DNA from: an uncultured Pirellulaceae bacterium
GTDB taxonomy: Bacteria > Planctomycetota > Planctomycetia > Pirellulales > Pirellulaceae
Reading direction: 5' to 3'
Length of the DNA: 55,721 nt
Assembly: GCA_937921995.1 (NCBI GenBank)
Contig: CAKZVF010000052.1
Coordinates: forward strand, 1-55,721
Numbering within the stretch: position 1 is the first letter of the stretch; the number at the start of each line of letters is the position of its first letter. The position numbers and the translations under genes are program-made. The notes under the pieces are model-generated. The model had not been told where the DNA came from, did not search any database, and saw only the letters and a list, made by a program, of their open reading frames with translations. This document shows, piece by piece, positions 27,261 through 37,000 of this stretch.

Positions 27261-29078
27261 ATGACCACTCGCAAAGACATCCGCAACATCGTCATCATCG
27301 CCCACGTCGATCACGGCAAAACAACTTTGGTGGACTGTTTGCTGCGGCAGAGCGGTCAGTTCCGTGACGCTCAGCTGCAGGGCGAACGGATCCTCGATTC
27401 GGGCGACCTTGAGAAGGAACGCGGCATCACGATTCTGGCCAAGAATATCTCGCTGCCGTTTAAAGGGGTGAAGATCAACATCATCGACACGCCCGGCCAC
27501 GCCGATTTCGGCGGCGAAGTCGAACGTGTTCTGCAGATGGCCGACGGAGCGCTGTTGCTGGTGGACGCCGCCGAGGGCCCGATGCCGCAGACGCGCTTTG
27601 TTTTAGGCAAAGCGTTAGAAGCCGGACTTCAACCAATCGTCGTTGTCAATAAAGTGGACCGACCCGATGCACGCACGGCCGAAGTCGTCGACGAGGCGAT
27701 GGAGCTGATCGTGGAGATGGGCGGCGAGCATTACCTGGACAATTTCCACTTCATCTACGCGTCGGCCAAAGAAGGATTTGCTACCGACGACCCGGAAGTG
27801 TTTGAAGGCAACATGGATCCGCTGTTAGATCTGGTTCTGGAACATGTTCCGCCTCCGGAGATCGCGGCAGGAGAATTCAAGATGCTGACCACGACGATGG
27901 ACTGGTCAGAATTCGTTGGCCGGATCGCCGTGGGGCGCGTTTTGAGTGGCGTGATCAAGAAAGGGCAAACCGTCAACGTAATCAAAGACGGCGGTGTGAT
28001 CACAAAATCAAAGATCGCCGCTGTCAACGTGTTTGATAAACTTGGCCGCGTCGAAGTCGAACGTGCCGAAGCCGGCGAAGTCGTCGCGCTGACAGGAATC
28101 GAGAAAATCGAAATTGGCGACACGATCTGCCATGTCGACGACAGCGAGGCGCTGCCGCGCATTTCAGTGGATGAACCTACGTTGGAGATGGTGTTCACGA
28201 TCAATAGTTCTCCGCTGGCCGGACGCGAAGGCAAATTCGTAACCAGCCGCCAAGTGCGCGAACGGCTGATGAAGGAACTCGACCGCAACGTCGCGCTGCG
28301 AGTGACACCGATGGAAAGCGGCGATCAATTTGCGGTCGCCGGACGCGGAATCTTGCACTTGGCCGTACTGATTGAAACGATGCGTCGTGAAGGTTTTGAA
28401 CTATCGGTCGGTAAACCGCGTGTGGTCATGGTTAAAGAAGATGGCGTCGTGAAAGAGCCCTTTGAGACGTTGGTCGTTGAAGTTCCCACCGACAAATTTG
28501 GTAGCGTGATGGAGCTGGTCGGTAATCGGCGTGGCGAATTATCCGAGATGAACTCGCGTGGTGAATTTACTTTGGCGCGATTTATCGTGCCTTCGCGCGG
28601 TTTGATTGGCCTGAGAACGCGTCTGCTAAACGCAACGGCTGGCACCGCGATTATCAACCACCGGTTCCTGGAATTCCGTCCGGCAGAAGGCGATATCCCC
28701 AGTCGTCCCAACGGCATGATGGTTTCTATGGTTGGCGGCAAGGCGAATGGGTTCGCTTTGATGACGCTACAGCAACGGGCAGACATGTTTGTGTCCCCCG
28801 GCGACGAGGTTTACGAAGGTATGATCGTCGGTGAGAATGCTCGTGCGAATGACCTTCCGGTGAACCCGACCAAAGAAAAGCAGCTGACCAACATGCGGGC
28901 TTCGGGCAGTGATGAAAACATCATCCTCAAACCGGCGCGTCTGTTCTCTCTGGAAGCGGCGTTGGAATATATCGAAGACGACGAATGGGTCGAAGTGACT
29001 CCGACGAAGTTGCGGATGCGCAAGCAGTTGCTTAAAGAGACCGATCGGAAGAAACAGGCTCGCGCCGCGAAGGCTTAG
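27261..29078 (+). CDS. typA: GTP-binding translation factor TypA/BipA
   Basis: 605 residues. A ribosome-binding GTPase of the EF-G-like class important for stress and cold growth. The G domain has [14 protein letters not shown] (P-loop), RGITILAKN (switch I), [12 protein letters not shown] (G3), VVNKVDR (G4) and a YASAKEG-type G5, then domain II beta-barrel, EF-G domain V-like parts, and the BipA-specific C-terminal domain ([26 protein letters not shown]). The size matches typical BipA. It is a single gene; a pair of 183-bp tandem repeats follows 20 bp after the stop. Confidence 0.97.
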   Translation: MTTRKDIRNIVIIAHVDHGKTTLVDCLLRQSGQFRDAQLQGERILDSGDLEKERGITILAKNISLPFKGVKINIIDTPGHADFGGEVERVLQMADGALLLVDAAEGPMPQTRFVLGKALEAGLQPIVVVNKVDRPDARTAEVVDEAMELIVEMGGEHYLDNFHFIYASAKEGFATDDPEVFEGNMDPLLDLVLEHVPPPEIAAGEFKMLTTTMDWSEFVGRIAVGRVLSGVIKKGQTVNVIKDGGVITKSKIAAVNVFDKLGRVEVERAEAGEVVALTGIEKIEIGDTICHVDDSEALPRISVDEPTLEMVFTINSSPLAGREGKFVTSRQVRERLMKELDRNVALRVTPMESGDQFAVAGRGILHLAVLIETMRREGFELSVGKPRVVMVKEDGVVKEPFETLVVEVPTDKFGSVMELVGNRRGELSEMNSRGEFTLARFIVPSRGLIGLRTRLLNATAGTAIINHRFLEFRPAEGDIPSRPNGMMVSMVGGKANGFALMTLQQRADMFVSPGDEVYEGMIVGENARANDLPVNPTKEKQLTNMRASGSDENIILKPARLFSLEAALEYIEDDEWVEVTPTKLRMRKQLLKETDRKKQARAAKA

Positions 29079-29098
29079 GCCGCCGACGCGATCAGCCC

Positions 29099-29466
29099 AG
29101 CGGGCGACACGAAATTTCGTACCGCGGGTCCAGCAGTTCTTGTATCCTCCTCCGGACTAAAGTTGGATATTGGTTTAACGACAAGCCGGCAGGCGACCTC
29201 GTTTCGCCCTACCAAACGCCGACGCCTGCCGGCTGGTCGTTAAACTGACCAAGGATATTGCCGCCTGAATGCGGCAGCGAAAGCGGGCGACACGAAATTT
29301 CGTACCGCAGGTCCAGCAGTTCTTGTATCCTCCTCCGGACTAAAGTTGGATATTGGTTTAACGACAAGCCGGCAGGCGACCTCGTTTCGCCCTACCAAAC
29401 GCCGACGCCTGCCGGCTAGTCGTTAAACTGACCAAAGATATTGCCGCCTGAATGCGGCAGCGAAAG
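29099..29466. repeat. Tandem duplication of a 183-bp palindrome-containing unit
   Basis: Two head-to-tail copies (29099-29281 and 29282-29466) differ at only a few positions. Each contains an inverted repeat with arms of about 23 bp: GTTTAACGACAAGCCGGCAG at 29172 onward and its reverse complement at about 29223-29245, which also contains a GG-CT variant. The unit also includes the palindromic GAAATTTC. This is a dispersed planctomycete-type element (memory). Its duplication between typA and an ECF sigma gene is recent. No protein-coding potential is seen in the 500-bp gap. Confidence 0.9.
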
Positions 29467-29589
29467 CCTAAAAACGCCTTGGAATTCGCTATTTTTCAAA
29501 AAAGCCGCGATTGTTGGAAATCTGCACGGGGGCTCCTTCGACATTAGATTGAAGGCAAATGAATTCCACTCACTTTGGGAACAAACCCT

Positions 29590-30099
29590 GTGAATCACTG
29601 GCAACAAATCGTCGACGCACATATCCCATGGCTGGTGCCGAGCGTTCGACGAATCGTTGGCAATGACCATGATGCCGAAGACGTTGTTCAAGAAGTGTTC
29701 GTCGAAGCCTATTCGTTGGCACAGAGAACCGACGTTGAAAACTGGCCGGGGCTACTTCGCCGCATGTCTCAGCGCCGCGCCATCGACCACTTGCGGCGTA
29801 AAGCGCGCAGCAAGGAAACCGCGTCCAACGACCACCTCAACCAATTGCCGGCCAATACCGACACAGCAGATGAAACCTGCGAGGCCAGCGACCAAGAGAA
29901 TCTGCTGCGTGGCGCGTTGACCAAGCTGCCTGACCGCCAAGCCGACGTGTTTACGTTTGCTTATTTCGAGGGGCTGTCGCGCGGTGAAATCGCGACGACT
30001 CTTGAGATCAGTGAAAACGCCGTCAGCATGGCACTGCATAAAGCAACCAAGCGATTAAGGGCTGCGTTGCAAAATCCCCAAACAAACCAGGAGGACTGA
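29590..30099 (+). CDS. ECF-type RNA polymerase sigma factor
   Basis: About 169 residues from GTG 29590, preceded by GGGA 9 bp upstream; a TTG at 29575 is an alternative start. Region 2 is NDHDAEDVVQEVFVEAYSL followed by WPGLLRRMSQRRAIDHLRRKARS, and region 4 is LPDRQADVFTFAYFEGLSRGEIATTLEISENAVSMALHKATKRL, the helix-turn-helix that reads the -35 element. It is a small extracytoplasmic-function sigma factor that activates its own regulon. Two small membrane proteins follow in a coupled operon; the first is a likely anti-sigma factor. Confidence 0.92.
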   Translation: MNHWQQIVDAHIPWLVPSVRRIVGNDHDAEDVVQEVFVEAYSLAQRTDVENWPGLLRRMSQRRAIDHLRRKARSKETASNDHLNQLPANTDTADETCEASDQENLLRGALTKLPDRQADVFTFAYFEGLSRGEIATTLEISENAVSMALHKATKRLRAALQNPQTNQED

Positions 30100-30101
30100 T
30101 T

Positions 30102-30485
30102 GTGACTCAACCCGATCAGAACATTCCAAAACTCGACGATGTGTTGTCCGACGTCACCCAGCGGCTGAGGCAAACACCCGTTTCCGATGCACTTGTTGAC
30201 CGTTGCCGCGCCAACGCGCTGGCCATTGAGACGACCAGTCGCGACAAGCTTGACCCTCAGCCCACCCAATCTCCGAATTGGGCAATGGCTTTGGTGCTGG
30301 CGGCGTCAGTCGTCGTGGCCGTCAATGTTTTCAAATTGATTGCTCAACGGCCGCCGGCGGACCGTCAAGTAACGGCCGTGTTGCAGTTGCCTGATGGCCG
30401 AAACCAACTTGTGTATTCCGATCAGACAATCGAACTGACTTTGGAGTCAAATCTCTTACTAAAGGAGTCTTTCAATGAAAACTAA
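30102..30485 (+). CDS. Putative membrane anti-sigma factor
   Basis: 127 residues from GTG 30102, with AGGAGG at 30089. It has one predicted membrane helix (WAMALVLAASVVVAVNVFKLI, about 62-82). The N-terminal cytoplasmic region is helical and charged and could hold the sigma factor; the C-terminal about 45 residues would be periplasmic. No zinc H-x3-C-x2-C motif is present, so it is not a ZAS-type anti-sigma. The role is inferred from position: it begins 2 bp after the sigma gene. It overlaps the next gene by 11 bp. Confidence 0.7.
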   Translation: MTQPDQNIPKLDDVLSDVTQRLRQTPVSDALVDRCRANALAIETTSRDKLDPQPTQSPNWAMALVLAASVVVAVNVFKLIAQRPPADRQVTAVLQLPDGRNQLVYSDQTIELTLESNLLLKESFNEN

Positions 30486-30924
30486 ACTTTCCCAACTGCG
30501 CGAAAACTTTTCCAATCTGCCACTGATGATTTGGGTAATGTTTGTGATGTTGTTTATGCACATCGTAATCGGCTGGATCTTTATTCGCTTTGTCCACTAC
30601 GAGGCACAATACCGCTTACTGCCACCAAGCAGTTACAACATCGAGTTCATCTCAGATCAGGACTACGCAATGTTGGGCGACAAAACGCTCGATACCGTCA
30701 AGTTAAGCAATGGGACCCAGGTTGGTGATCGTTCAGAGGCGTTCTACGATACTACCTTGCCAAACTACAAACCGCTGGGGGATCAGTACGTCTTGGTGAC
30801 CACGATTGGGACCCGTCACATCTATCGTCAGTGGGTAGAGGACAAGGTCCCATTTATATTGTTCACTACGGTAGGCTTGGTACTGGCGACACGAAATCTA
30901 CGCAAACAGCAGGCTCCCAAATAA
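30475..30924 (+). CDS. Small membrane protein of sigma module
   Basis: 149 residues with two predicted membrane helices, [21 protein letters not shown] near residue 20 and [15 protein letters not shown] near residue 125-140, and a periplasmic domain of about 85 residues between. It has RBS-like AAAGGAG at 30461. It overlaps the anti-sigma stop by 11 bp, so it is translationally coupled. I do not recognise a family. The periplasmic part could sense or regulate the sigma/anti-sigma pair. Right after its stop begins the remnant of an insertion sequence, which may have ended this operon. Confidence 0.65.
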   Translation: MKTKLSQLRENFSNLPLMIWVMFVMLFMHIVIGWIFIRFVHYEAQYRLLPPSSYNIEFISDQDYAMLGDKTLDTVKLSNGTQVGDRSEAFYDTTLPNYKPLGDQYVLVTTIGTRHIYRQWVEDKVPFILFTTVGLVLATRNLRKQQAPK

Positions 30925-30949
30925 GTTTGGCCATCGGCCACCTCGACCA

Positions 30950-31249
30950 TGTCATGCCTTTCTTCTTCAGCTCGTTGCTGACTCGTACTTGGCCGAAGGC
31001 TGGCTGATCAATTGCTATAGCAACGACCGCTTTCTCGACTTTAGGATCGACGCGGTTCTTGACTACAGGCTTCTTACGAGAAATCTCCTTAAGAGCCGCC
31101 TCTCCGCCGTTCTCGTACAGCTCATTAAAACGGTAGAAACTGTCTCTTGAGTAGCCGAATAGTTTGCAGGCTTCGGACACGTTGCCGAGCTTTTCTGCAA
31201 GCTTCAACATGCCCAGTTTGTTTTTGATAATCTTTTGCTCAGTCGTCAT
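30950..31249 (-). pseudogene. Truncated IS481-like transposase
   Basis: Only the N-terminal about 100 residues of the transposase remain, from ATG 31249 ([13 protein letters not shown]) with AAGGAG upstream. It includes the helix-turn-helix [32 protein letters not shown] and the start of the DDE region ([20 protein letters not shown]), after which homology stops near 30950 and the frame runs into the neighbouring membrane-protein gene. The DDE catalytic domain is absent, so it cannot transpose. Family assignment is from memory of IS481-type N-termini. It marks the left boundary of the defence-like island. Confidence 0.75.
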
Positions 31250-31273
31250 CTTAACACTCCTTGTCATTCGAAA

Positions 31274-31332
31274 GATTTTGGGGCGAATGACTCGATTCGT
31301 TTAGCGCGAATCTCCTCATTCGCCCCAAAATC
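31274..31332. repeat. Nested inverted repeat upstream of transposase remnant
   Basis: Perfect 17-bp arms GATTTTGGGGCGAATGA (31274-31290) and TCATTCGCCCCAAAATC (31316-31332) surround a smaller inner pair GATTCG/CGAATC. Located just upstream of the transposase start, it may be the end of the insertion sequence or its leader control structure; the host sequence then continues to the island's last gene. Confidence 0.85.
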
Positions 31333-31416
31333 AACTATAAAAAATGTCAGATTAAGTCTCGACTACTTCATTTTTAGATGTTGTGAAAAATCATTGTTTG
31401 AACGGAAACGATACGT

Positions 31417-32481
31417 TTAACAAATCCCATGAAGAAAGTTGGCAAACTCCCAAAGCTGCCTTTTTTGCTCAGGCTGAAGCCCTTCTGGATCGAAGTGCAT
31501 TACTTCATTTCTCGCAACCCTTACTTCTTCAAGTCGGTCAATGAAAATATTCCTTTCAACTGAAATTGACAGTCGCGCCCAGTTCTTTGGATTTTCAAGC
31601 AATCTTTTGTATTGCCCGAACGTCAAATCTGTTACGTCATTGATTTCACGGTCATCATCCTTTTTAACGGTACGGATATCATCTTGGGTAAAATGATTTG
31701 CGATTAAATTTCGCAATAAGCGTTCAATCTCGCCAACAATCAAGTAGGGCTTAGCGAGTTCGTGAAACGATTTTGCTACATCATACGCAGTTATAATTCC
31801 AGAAATTTCTAGTTTCTTATTTCTCACCAGAACACAACCGTACTTGAGAACTCTATCGACGGCTTCGAACATCGAATCACTTTGCTCAATTATTTGATGG
31901 GAAGCCATACAATGCGTTGCTAGTTCGTTTGGCCTACTGGAAGCACTTGCTTGCGCGATGCTTTTCCAACTGACAATGCCTTTAACGTCGCGAAGGGATC
32001 TCATTACGGGGATTTGATCAAAGTCCTTCATCAACATAGTAGTTGTGACTTGAGCAATACTATCATCCGGGAGCACCGATACGACTGTTTTACGAGCTGA
32101 CGCAAAGTGGCTAACTCGAAACGTTGGGTTTTCGATGATGCTCAGCGTAACGGGTTCACGTATCTCCTCTGGTGGTTCATATTCCTCAATTTCTTCAAGT
32201 GTTTCAAAATCTGAATCGTTTTCAAGCGTCTCGTTATCTTCAGGGAGACTGGCGTTGCTGACTAAAGGCATAAAGTAAACTTGATTATCGAAAAACTCGT
32301 CTTGAAAATCAGGTTCTGTTTTTAACCCGAGTGCTACAAGGGAATCCTTAATTTGTGTGACAACTTGTTCTCGACGGCGCGAATACCCAAACCATCCTAG
32401 CAGTGTGCGCACCTTAGCGCGTCGCTTCTTGCCATGGTTGAGGACGTCGTCTGCAATTTCGTTCAGCGCTTCAGGATACAA
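31417..32481 (-). CDS. CBS-CBS-HEPN protein (putative RNase effector), last gene of the island
   Basis: About 354 residues from TTG 32481, which has AAGGAG 6 bp upstream; the first ATG of this frame (32547) lies deeper inside the preceding gene without a ribosome site. N-terminal about 100 residues: a charged helical region. About 130-245: two CBS domains (VSVLPDDSIAQVTTTMLMK, MFEAVDRVLKYGCVLVRNKK), the adenine-nucleotide-sensing pair. About 245-354: a HEPN domain of Swt1 type with the RX4H motif RNEVMH near 324-329, the catalytic signature of HEPN RNases in toxin and anti-phage systems. Inference: CBS domains sense a nucleotide signal and gate RNA cleavage. It overlaps the DUF6339 gene by 11 bp and ends the operon. 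Confidence 0.8.
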   Translation of the reverse strand: MYPEALNEIADDVLNHGKKRRAKVRTLLGWFGYSRRREQVVTQIKDSLVALGLKTEPDFQDEFFDNQVYFMPLVSNASLPEDNETLENDSDFETLEEIEEYEPPEEIREPVTLSIIENPTFRVSHFASARKTVVSVLPDDSIAQVTTTMLMKDFDQIPVMRSLRDVKGIVSWKSIAQASASSRPNELATHCMASHQIIEQSDSMFEAVDRVLKYGCVLVRNKKLEISGIITAYDVAKSFHELAKPYLIVGEIERLLRNLIANHFTQDDIRTVKKDDDREINDVTDLTFGQYKRLLENPKNWARLSISVERNIFIDRLEEVRVARNEVMHFDPEGLQPEQKRQLWEFANFLHGIC

Positions 32482-33238
32482 TGCTATCTCCTTTAAAATG
32501 GTCAGCTTGCGAATCAAATGATGCAAACTCTTCACCCAGCAAATCAATTAACTGACTTGCCGTTAAACTTAGTAGATCGTAGGTTTTTTCGAGCTGCCTG
32601 ATTCGTGTAGGAAATCGATGAACAAGATCTCCCGCAACCACCTTTCGTGGACTGTTAACACCTCTGCGTGGTCGATTCAAATCGCGATCCCAGTACAGGC
32701 GATCTAACACTTCGAAAATACAGTCAATCCGCGTCAGATAAAGTCGTTTGAGAACGTCTTGGGTAAACTTGTCTAGCTGATGAAGCGTTGTGTCGAGAAA
32801 CAGCCGATTATGCACTGGTGAGACGTGTTTGGCGTACCAAGCAACGAACAAAAGGTGCCGGTAAAAATACCTAGATTGGTCAGGCATAAAAATGTAGGTG
32901 TAATCGTTCCGCACCGTCTTACGACCGTCAACATCAGGACAAACCTGATCGAAATAGAAAAGACTGAGCCAAGTCCACAATCCGGCATCTTTTCGCAGAC
33001 TTTCTGCAGAAACATTTTTAAACTTGTTGTGAAAATAATCGGCGGCTTCGCGACGCGAGGTAAATCTTCTAGATTCGACAGTTACGGAACGATATTTGTT
33101 TTCATTGCTTAATAAAGATGCATCGTCCAGCAAATCAATAACATTTGGGCCATGCTGTCCATCTCGAATGCATTTGAGATAATCTTGAAACGCTTTGATC
33201 CCAGCTTCGTTGAATGACCGAACTTCAATGCCGTTCAT
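32471..33238 (-). CDS. DUF6339-like protein of the island
   Basis: 255 residues. The middle (GLWTWLSLFYFDQVCPDVDGRK, YTYIFMPDQSRYFYRHLLFVAWY) and the end (RRGVNSPRKVVAGDLVHRFPTRIRQLEKTYDLLSL) match my memory of the DUF6339 family, helical proteins encoded beside restriction-type genes; the function is unknown. No catalytic motif stands out. Its start overlaps the previous stop as ATGA (33235-33238) and its 3' end overlaps the CBS-HEPN gene by 11 bp, so it is translated in a tight unit. Family assignment is moderate in certainty. Confidence 0.7.
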   Translation of the reverse strand: MNGIEVRSFNEAGIKAFQDYLKCIRDGQHGPNVIDLLDDASLLSNENKYRSVTVESRRFTSRREAADYFHNKFKNVSAESLRKDAGLWTWLSLFYFDQVCPDVDGRKTVRNDYTYIFMPDQSRYFYRHLLFVAWYAKHVSPVHNRLFLDTTLHQLDKFTQDVLKRLYLTRIDCIFEVLDRLYWDRDLNRPRRGVNSPRKVVAGDLVHRFPTRIRQLEKTYDLLSLTASQLIDLLGEEFASFDSQADHFKGDSIVS

Positions 33239-34005
33239 GCTTTCTCCCGTTCATTATCATTGGCCGCGTAGCGACTTCTAAGTTGATGCGAATCGCAAAA
33301 TGAATCGACAACCATCTCAACCCATTCATCGACTGCCTCTGCATCTGTCGGCTCTGGTGGATTTTCGTGGCTTGGGTGAAGTTTGCGTCCAAAACTCAGC
33401 CATAAGGTCGACCACCTGTCGTCGTTGGCATCCGGATCACCATTTTCTACGATTGCGCGACGCAGAATCTGTCGAACGATCTCTGGATAAATGATTGCGT
33501 AAAAAGTGGGATCACTACGGATACTCTCCGCCAGTTCTGGAACCTCACTATTGATAAACAGGAACACGTGGCTTTCTTGAAAGTCCAGCCTCCACAGTTG
33601 TTGCCCAAGCGGCCGACGTTCTACAGGCAGTATCCCACTTTCACTGGATACGGTTTGCTCGCCGACTACCTCAGGACGCAGGCCGTCCGCAATGCCAAGC
33701 AATCGACCAACTTGCTCACTGCGATCAATGACCTTGAGGGAGAAAAAAACATTCTGCCCTGTCAGCTGGTCAAGCTTTAAACCCTTTGGCTGGTTAAGAT
33801 TCGCGACTGTTCCACACTCAAACCGTTGAACAACGGAAGCCCCAGCTGATGTTCCCTCGATAACGACCGATGCGGCATCCGGAAACCCCAAACCTTCCAA
33901 TTGGATTTCTGCGTTCAGTAACCGGGGATTTCCATCTTGAACCTCAATAACGATGTTGGTCTTTGCGATACGTTTTCGACCAAGCGAATTCACTCTCTGA
34001 ATCAT
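33235..34005 (-). CDS. Unknown protein of the island
   Basis: 256 residues, not recognised. The N-terminal half is beta-rich (KTNIVIEVQDGNPRLLNAEIQLEGL, SVVIEGTSAGASVVQRFECG) and the C-terminal half helical, with FINSEVPELAESIRSDPTFYAIIYPEIVRQILRRAI. It lacks signal peptide, membrane helix or nuclease motif. It begins 2 bp after the sigma-GHKL stop and ends in an ATGA overlap, so it should be made stoichiometrically with that ATPase and may be its partner. Confidence 0.75.
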   Translation of the reverse strand: MIQRVNSLGRKRIAKTNIVIEVQDGNPRLLNAEIQLEGLGFPDAASVVIEGTSAGASVVQRFECGTVANLNQPKGLKLDQLTGQNVFFSLKVIDRSEQVGRLLGIADGLRPEVVGEQTVSSESGILPVERRPLGQQLWRLDFQESHVFLFINSEVPELAESIRSDPTFYAIIYPEIVRQILRRAIVENGDPDANDDRWSTLWLSFGRKLHPSHENPPEPTDAEAVDEWVEMVVDSFCDSHQLRSRYAANDNEREKA

Positions 34006-34007
34006 TT

Positions 34008-37000
34008 TTAGCTATCCTCATCACTATTAAGTTCATCAATGCGAACGAACAGATCTCGATGCACGTCAAACCCCGAAGCTGTTAACTCGAACTCGGAATT
34101 AGTAATCGTAATGTCGATCACATTCCCCTCTTTTAAATTTGCTTTAATACCATTTCCTTTGAACTTCACTTTTTTATCCTTAGCCCTGAAATCAAAATCA
34201 AAGCGGCTCCAGTTACGCAATGGATTGCCTCCAGCCATGTCGTAAGCGATTGAAACTCGTAGAATTGCATTTTCCGGTACAGGTAAAGAAGGGGCCGAAG
34301 ATATTCTAAATCCACCAGCCTTGGGAGCGCTACGATACCAGCGTGGATTAGGAACAGGAGGTGCGAACGTCCCAACATTCTTTCCTTTCTCACCCGGCTT
34401 ACGACGTTTGCTCGACGTTTTAATATCTTCGACGGAGAAGAAATCACTCAGCAGATCAAAGTCGGCATCTTCAATTTTTGGAGTCAGGTACTCCGCAACC
34501 GCATCAACGATCTTGCTGAAAAATCTAACACGACCTTTCCACGTCTTCCAAGTACGATTGGGTCGCTCATCGTTTGAAGTGTCCCAGCTGATGTGGGCAG
34601 GCCCTTCGGTATCTCCCAACAGCGACGCCAGATGACCGGGTTCAACCATCACCCAAGCCTTCACCCCTCGCAAGCTGCGTTTGGAGTTTAGCCGAGTAAT
34701 CGTCATGCCCTCTCGGACGTAGTAGCTCTCAAAGCGATCAGTTCCTGATTGCCGTTGAAGATAGACGATCAACTCACCCTCTTCATGGCCGCCAGACTTC
34801 TTTGGCAATGCAGCTCGAACGCATACGGCGACCAATTCCTCGTTTTTAAATCGCAACTGAAGATCTTCTCTGTCTTTGTCCGCGAATGATTCATTTTTGA
34901 TTGTCGGCATGCCGGATGTGCCCAACAGTTTTGTGGTGACAACGTCTGATGCGTTAATCGCAATGCTCTGTTGAACCAAAGATAACGGAGGCGGGCACGA
35001 CTGTTTATGTTTTACCAATCCGTTCCAACTCAAGTTCTCGCACACTTTTGCAATTGTACTGGAGTCAATACGGACTTCAGATGCACCATTGGGCAAATTT
35101 GGACCTGCGACGTCCACGATAAGATCGCCCTTGATGATCGGCACAAAAAAATTGATCGCGACCAGACGTAGAATGCTCTCCGTTTGCAATGCAGCAGTGA
35201 CGTAAGGAACCACTACCGACAAACCGGGTTCGGTCGTTCGCGTCAATGACCAATCGTCGGCAAATTGATCTAGCTTCTCTGAATCACTTATGGGGATCGG
35301 CAGCCCATCTGACGCAGTCCCGGAACACCAAAATCCCTCCGGTGCGTATTCCACACCATTGTGCTCATGTAGACGAAGCACTGCCTGCCCCATCAAATAT
35401 TTCCGCTTGTCCGAATCCCGAACAGTAAGTCCAAGCATGCAACCAACGCGGCTGGCCGCACGATAAACAGTTTTCCCCAAACCCCAGCGTCCAAGATCGT
35501 CGTCTATTTTGCCACTGCGTCCTATGTTCCGCCAGAACCAGAAAAAGTCCTCACGCTGTCGGTGCCCCTCTGGAGGATCCCTAGAAAGCCCAACATCCCC
35601 CGAGAGGCCACATGTACCGAAGTCCTCACAAACAAGAAACCCAAGATCAAGATCTGGAGCCCCGTCGGAATTGAAGGAAACATCACGGTGGCCTAACGCC
35701 GGTTCTAACCTCGAAAAATACTTTGCCAAAGTATCAGCTGTAGGCAATTCACTGTTAGGGTGTAGCCCAAACCGGATGCGTACCGGCCCATCTCCCGTAC
35801 CAGCATCCATGGAGTTTTGAATAACCTCTCGTACCAAGGCGTCGGTGCCTGAGTATTCGTTCTCGCCGGCATTTTCCGTTTTGAACAATTCCGTTTCTTG
35901 TGGATCGCGTCGCACAGAAGCGCCAGATAGTTCAGCAAATACCCATTGACTCATAACGCTTAATTCTTGTTGTGACAACACGGCGGAAGGAAAGTCGCTC
36001 GGAGTTACCGAAGCAATGACGGGACACGGATCGCTTGGTTGAGCAAGCGATGGTTTTCGACGAGGTGGGTATTTATTGGGTGGTTTAGAGGAACGCGGAA
36101 TGGTAGGTTCATCAATCGGTTCCGACACCTCTTCATTATCCGTCTCAGACGTGGTTTCGGAAGCTTTTTTTGGCTCATCAGATACAAAAAACGAGGGGAA
36201 TTCCTGTTTCATACATAAGATTAGTTCCGCTTCAGCACGCTTTTGGATCTGTCGAATACGTTCACGTGTGACGCCCATCACGCCCGCGACTTGCTCAAGC
36301 GTCATTGCTTCCTTCTCAAGTCCGTATCGAAGAGCAAGAACTTGTTGGTCTCGCTCACGTATCCGCCCCATACACATTATTGCCGCGTCCACCATCTCTC
36401 GATGCAACATACCCTTCAACGGAAGATCAGAAGCTGGAGCCCGCGCAAGCACCTCCCCGAATTGCTGTCGGTCCAAATCCGAGAATCTTAGGGTGTTCTT
36501 TGACGCCTCAAACGCTTCCCACTGTCGACGGGTTAACCCCTCGATTTGGAGCTCTGCATCCAATAGCTCGTCCGGCAAGGGATTTCCGTAAGTAGCGATC
36601 AGCTTCTGATGTCTGAATTCAAATCTATAGGCTGGCCAAAATGCATGGCTGGGTACGCGTATTGGCAATCCAAAGCTGGCAGCATGTCGTTGGCACACTG
36701 CACGCAAATAATATCCTGCGATCGTTGAGAATTGGTACCCGCGTGTTGGATCGAACTTCCTTGACGCCTTCATGATGCCAATCATTGCCACTTGGAAAGC
36801 ATCATCAACATTTTCGTTGACCCAACGAATAAGCATCCTAGATTGTTTTCTTGCTAGTTGCTGATGTAGTGCCACGAATTGGTGATAGGAATCTTCATCA
36901 CCTTCGGCCATCCGAACTGCGAGCGCATCGCCCTTGGTTGCAATGTTTGGGTATCGAGAGAACAATTCAAGTTCCGATTTGACGTCCAGTGCGGAACGGA

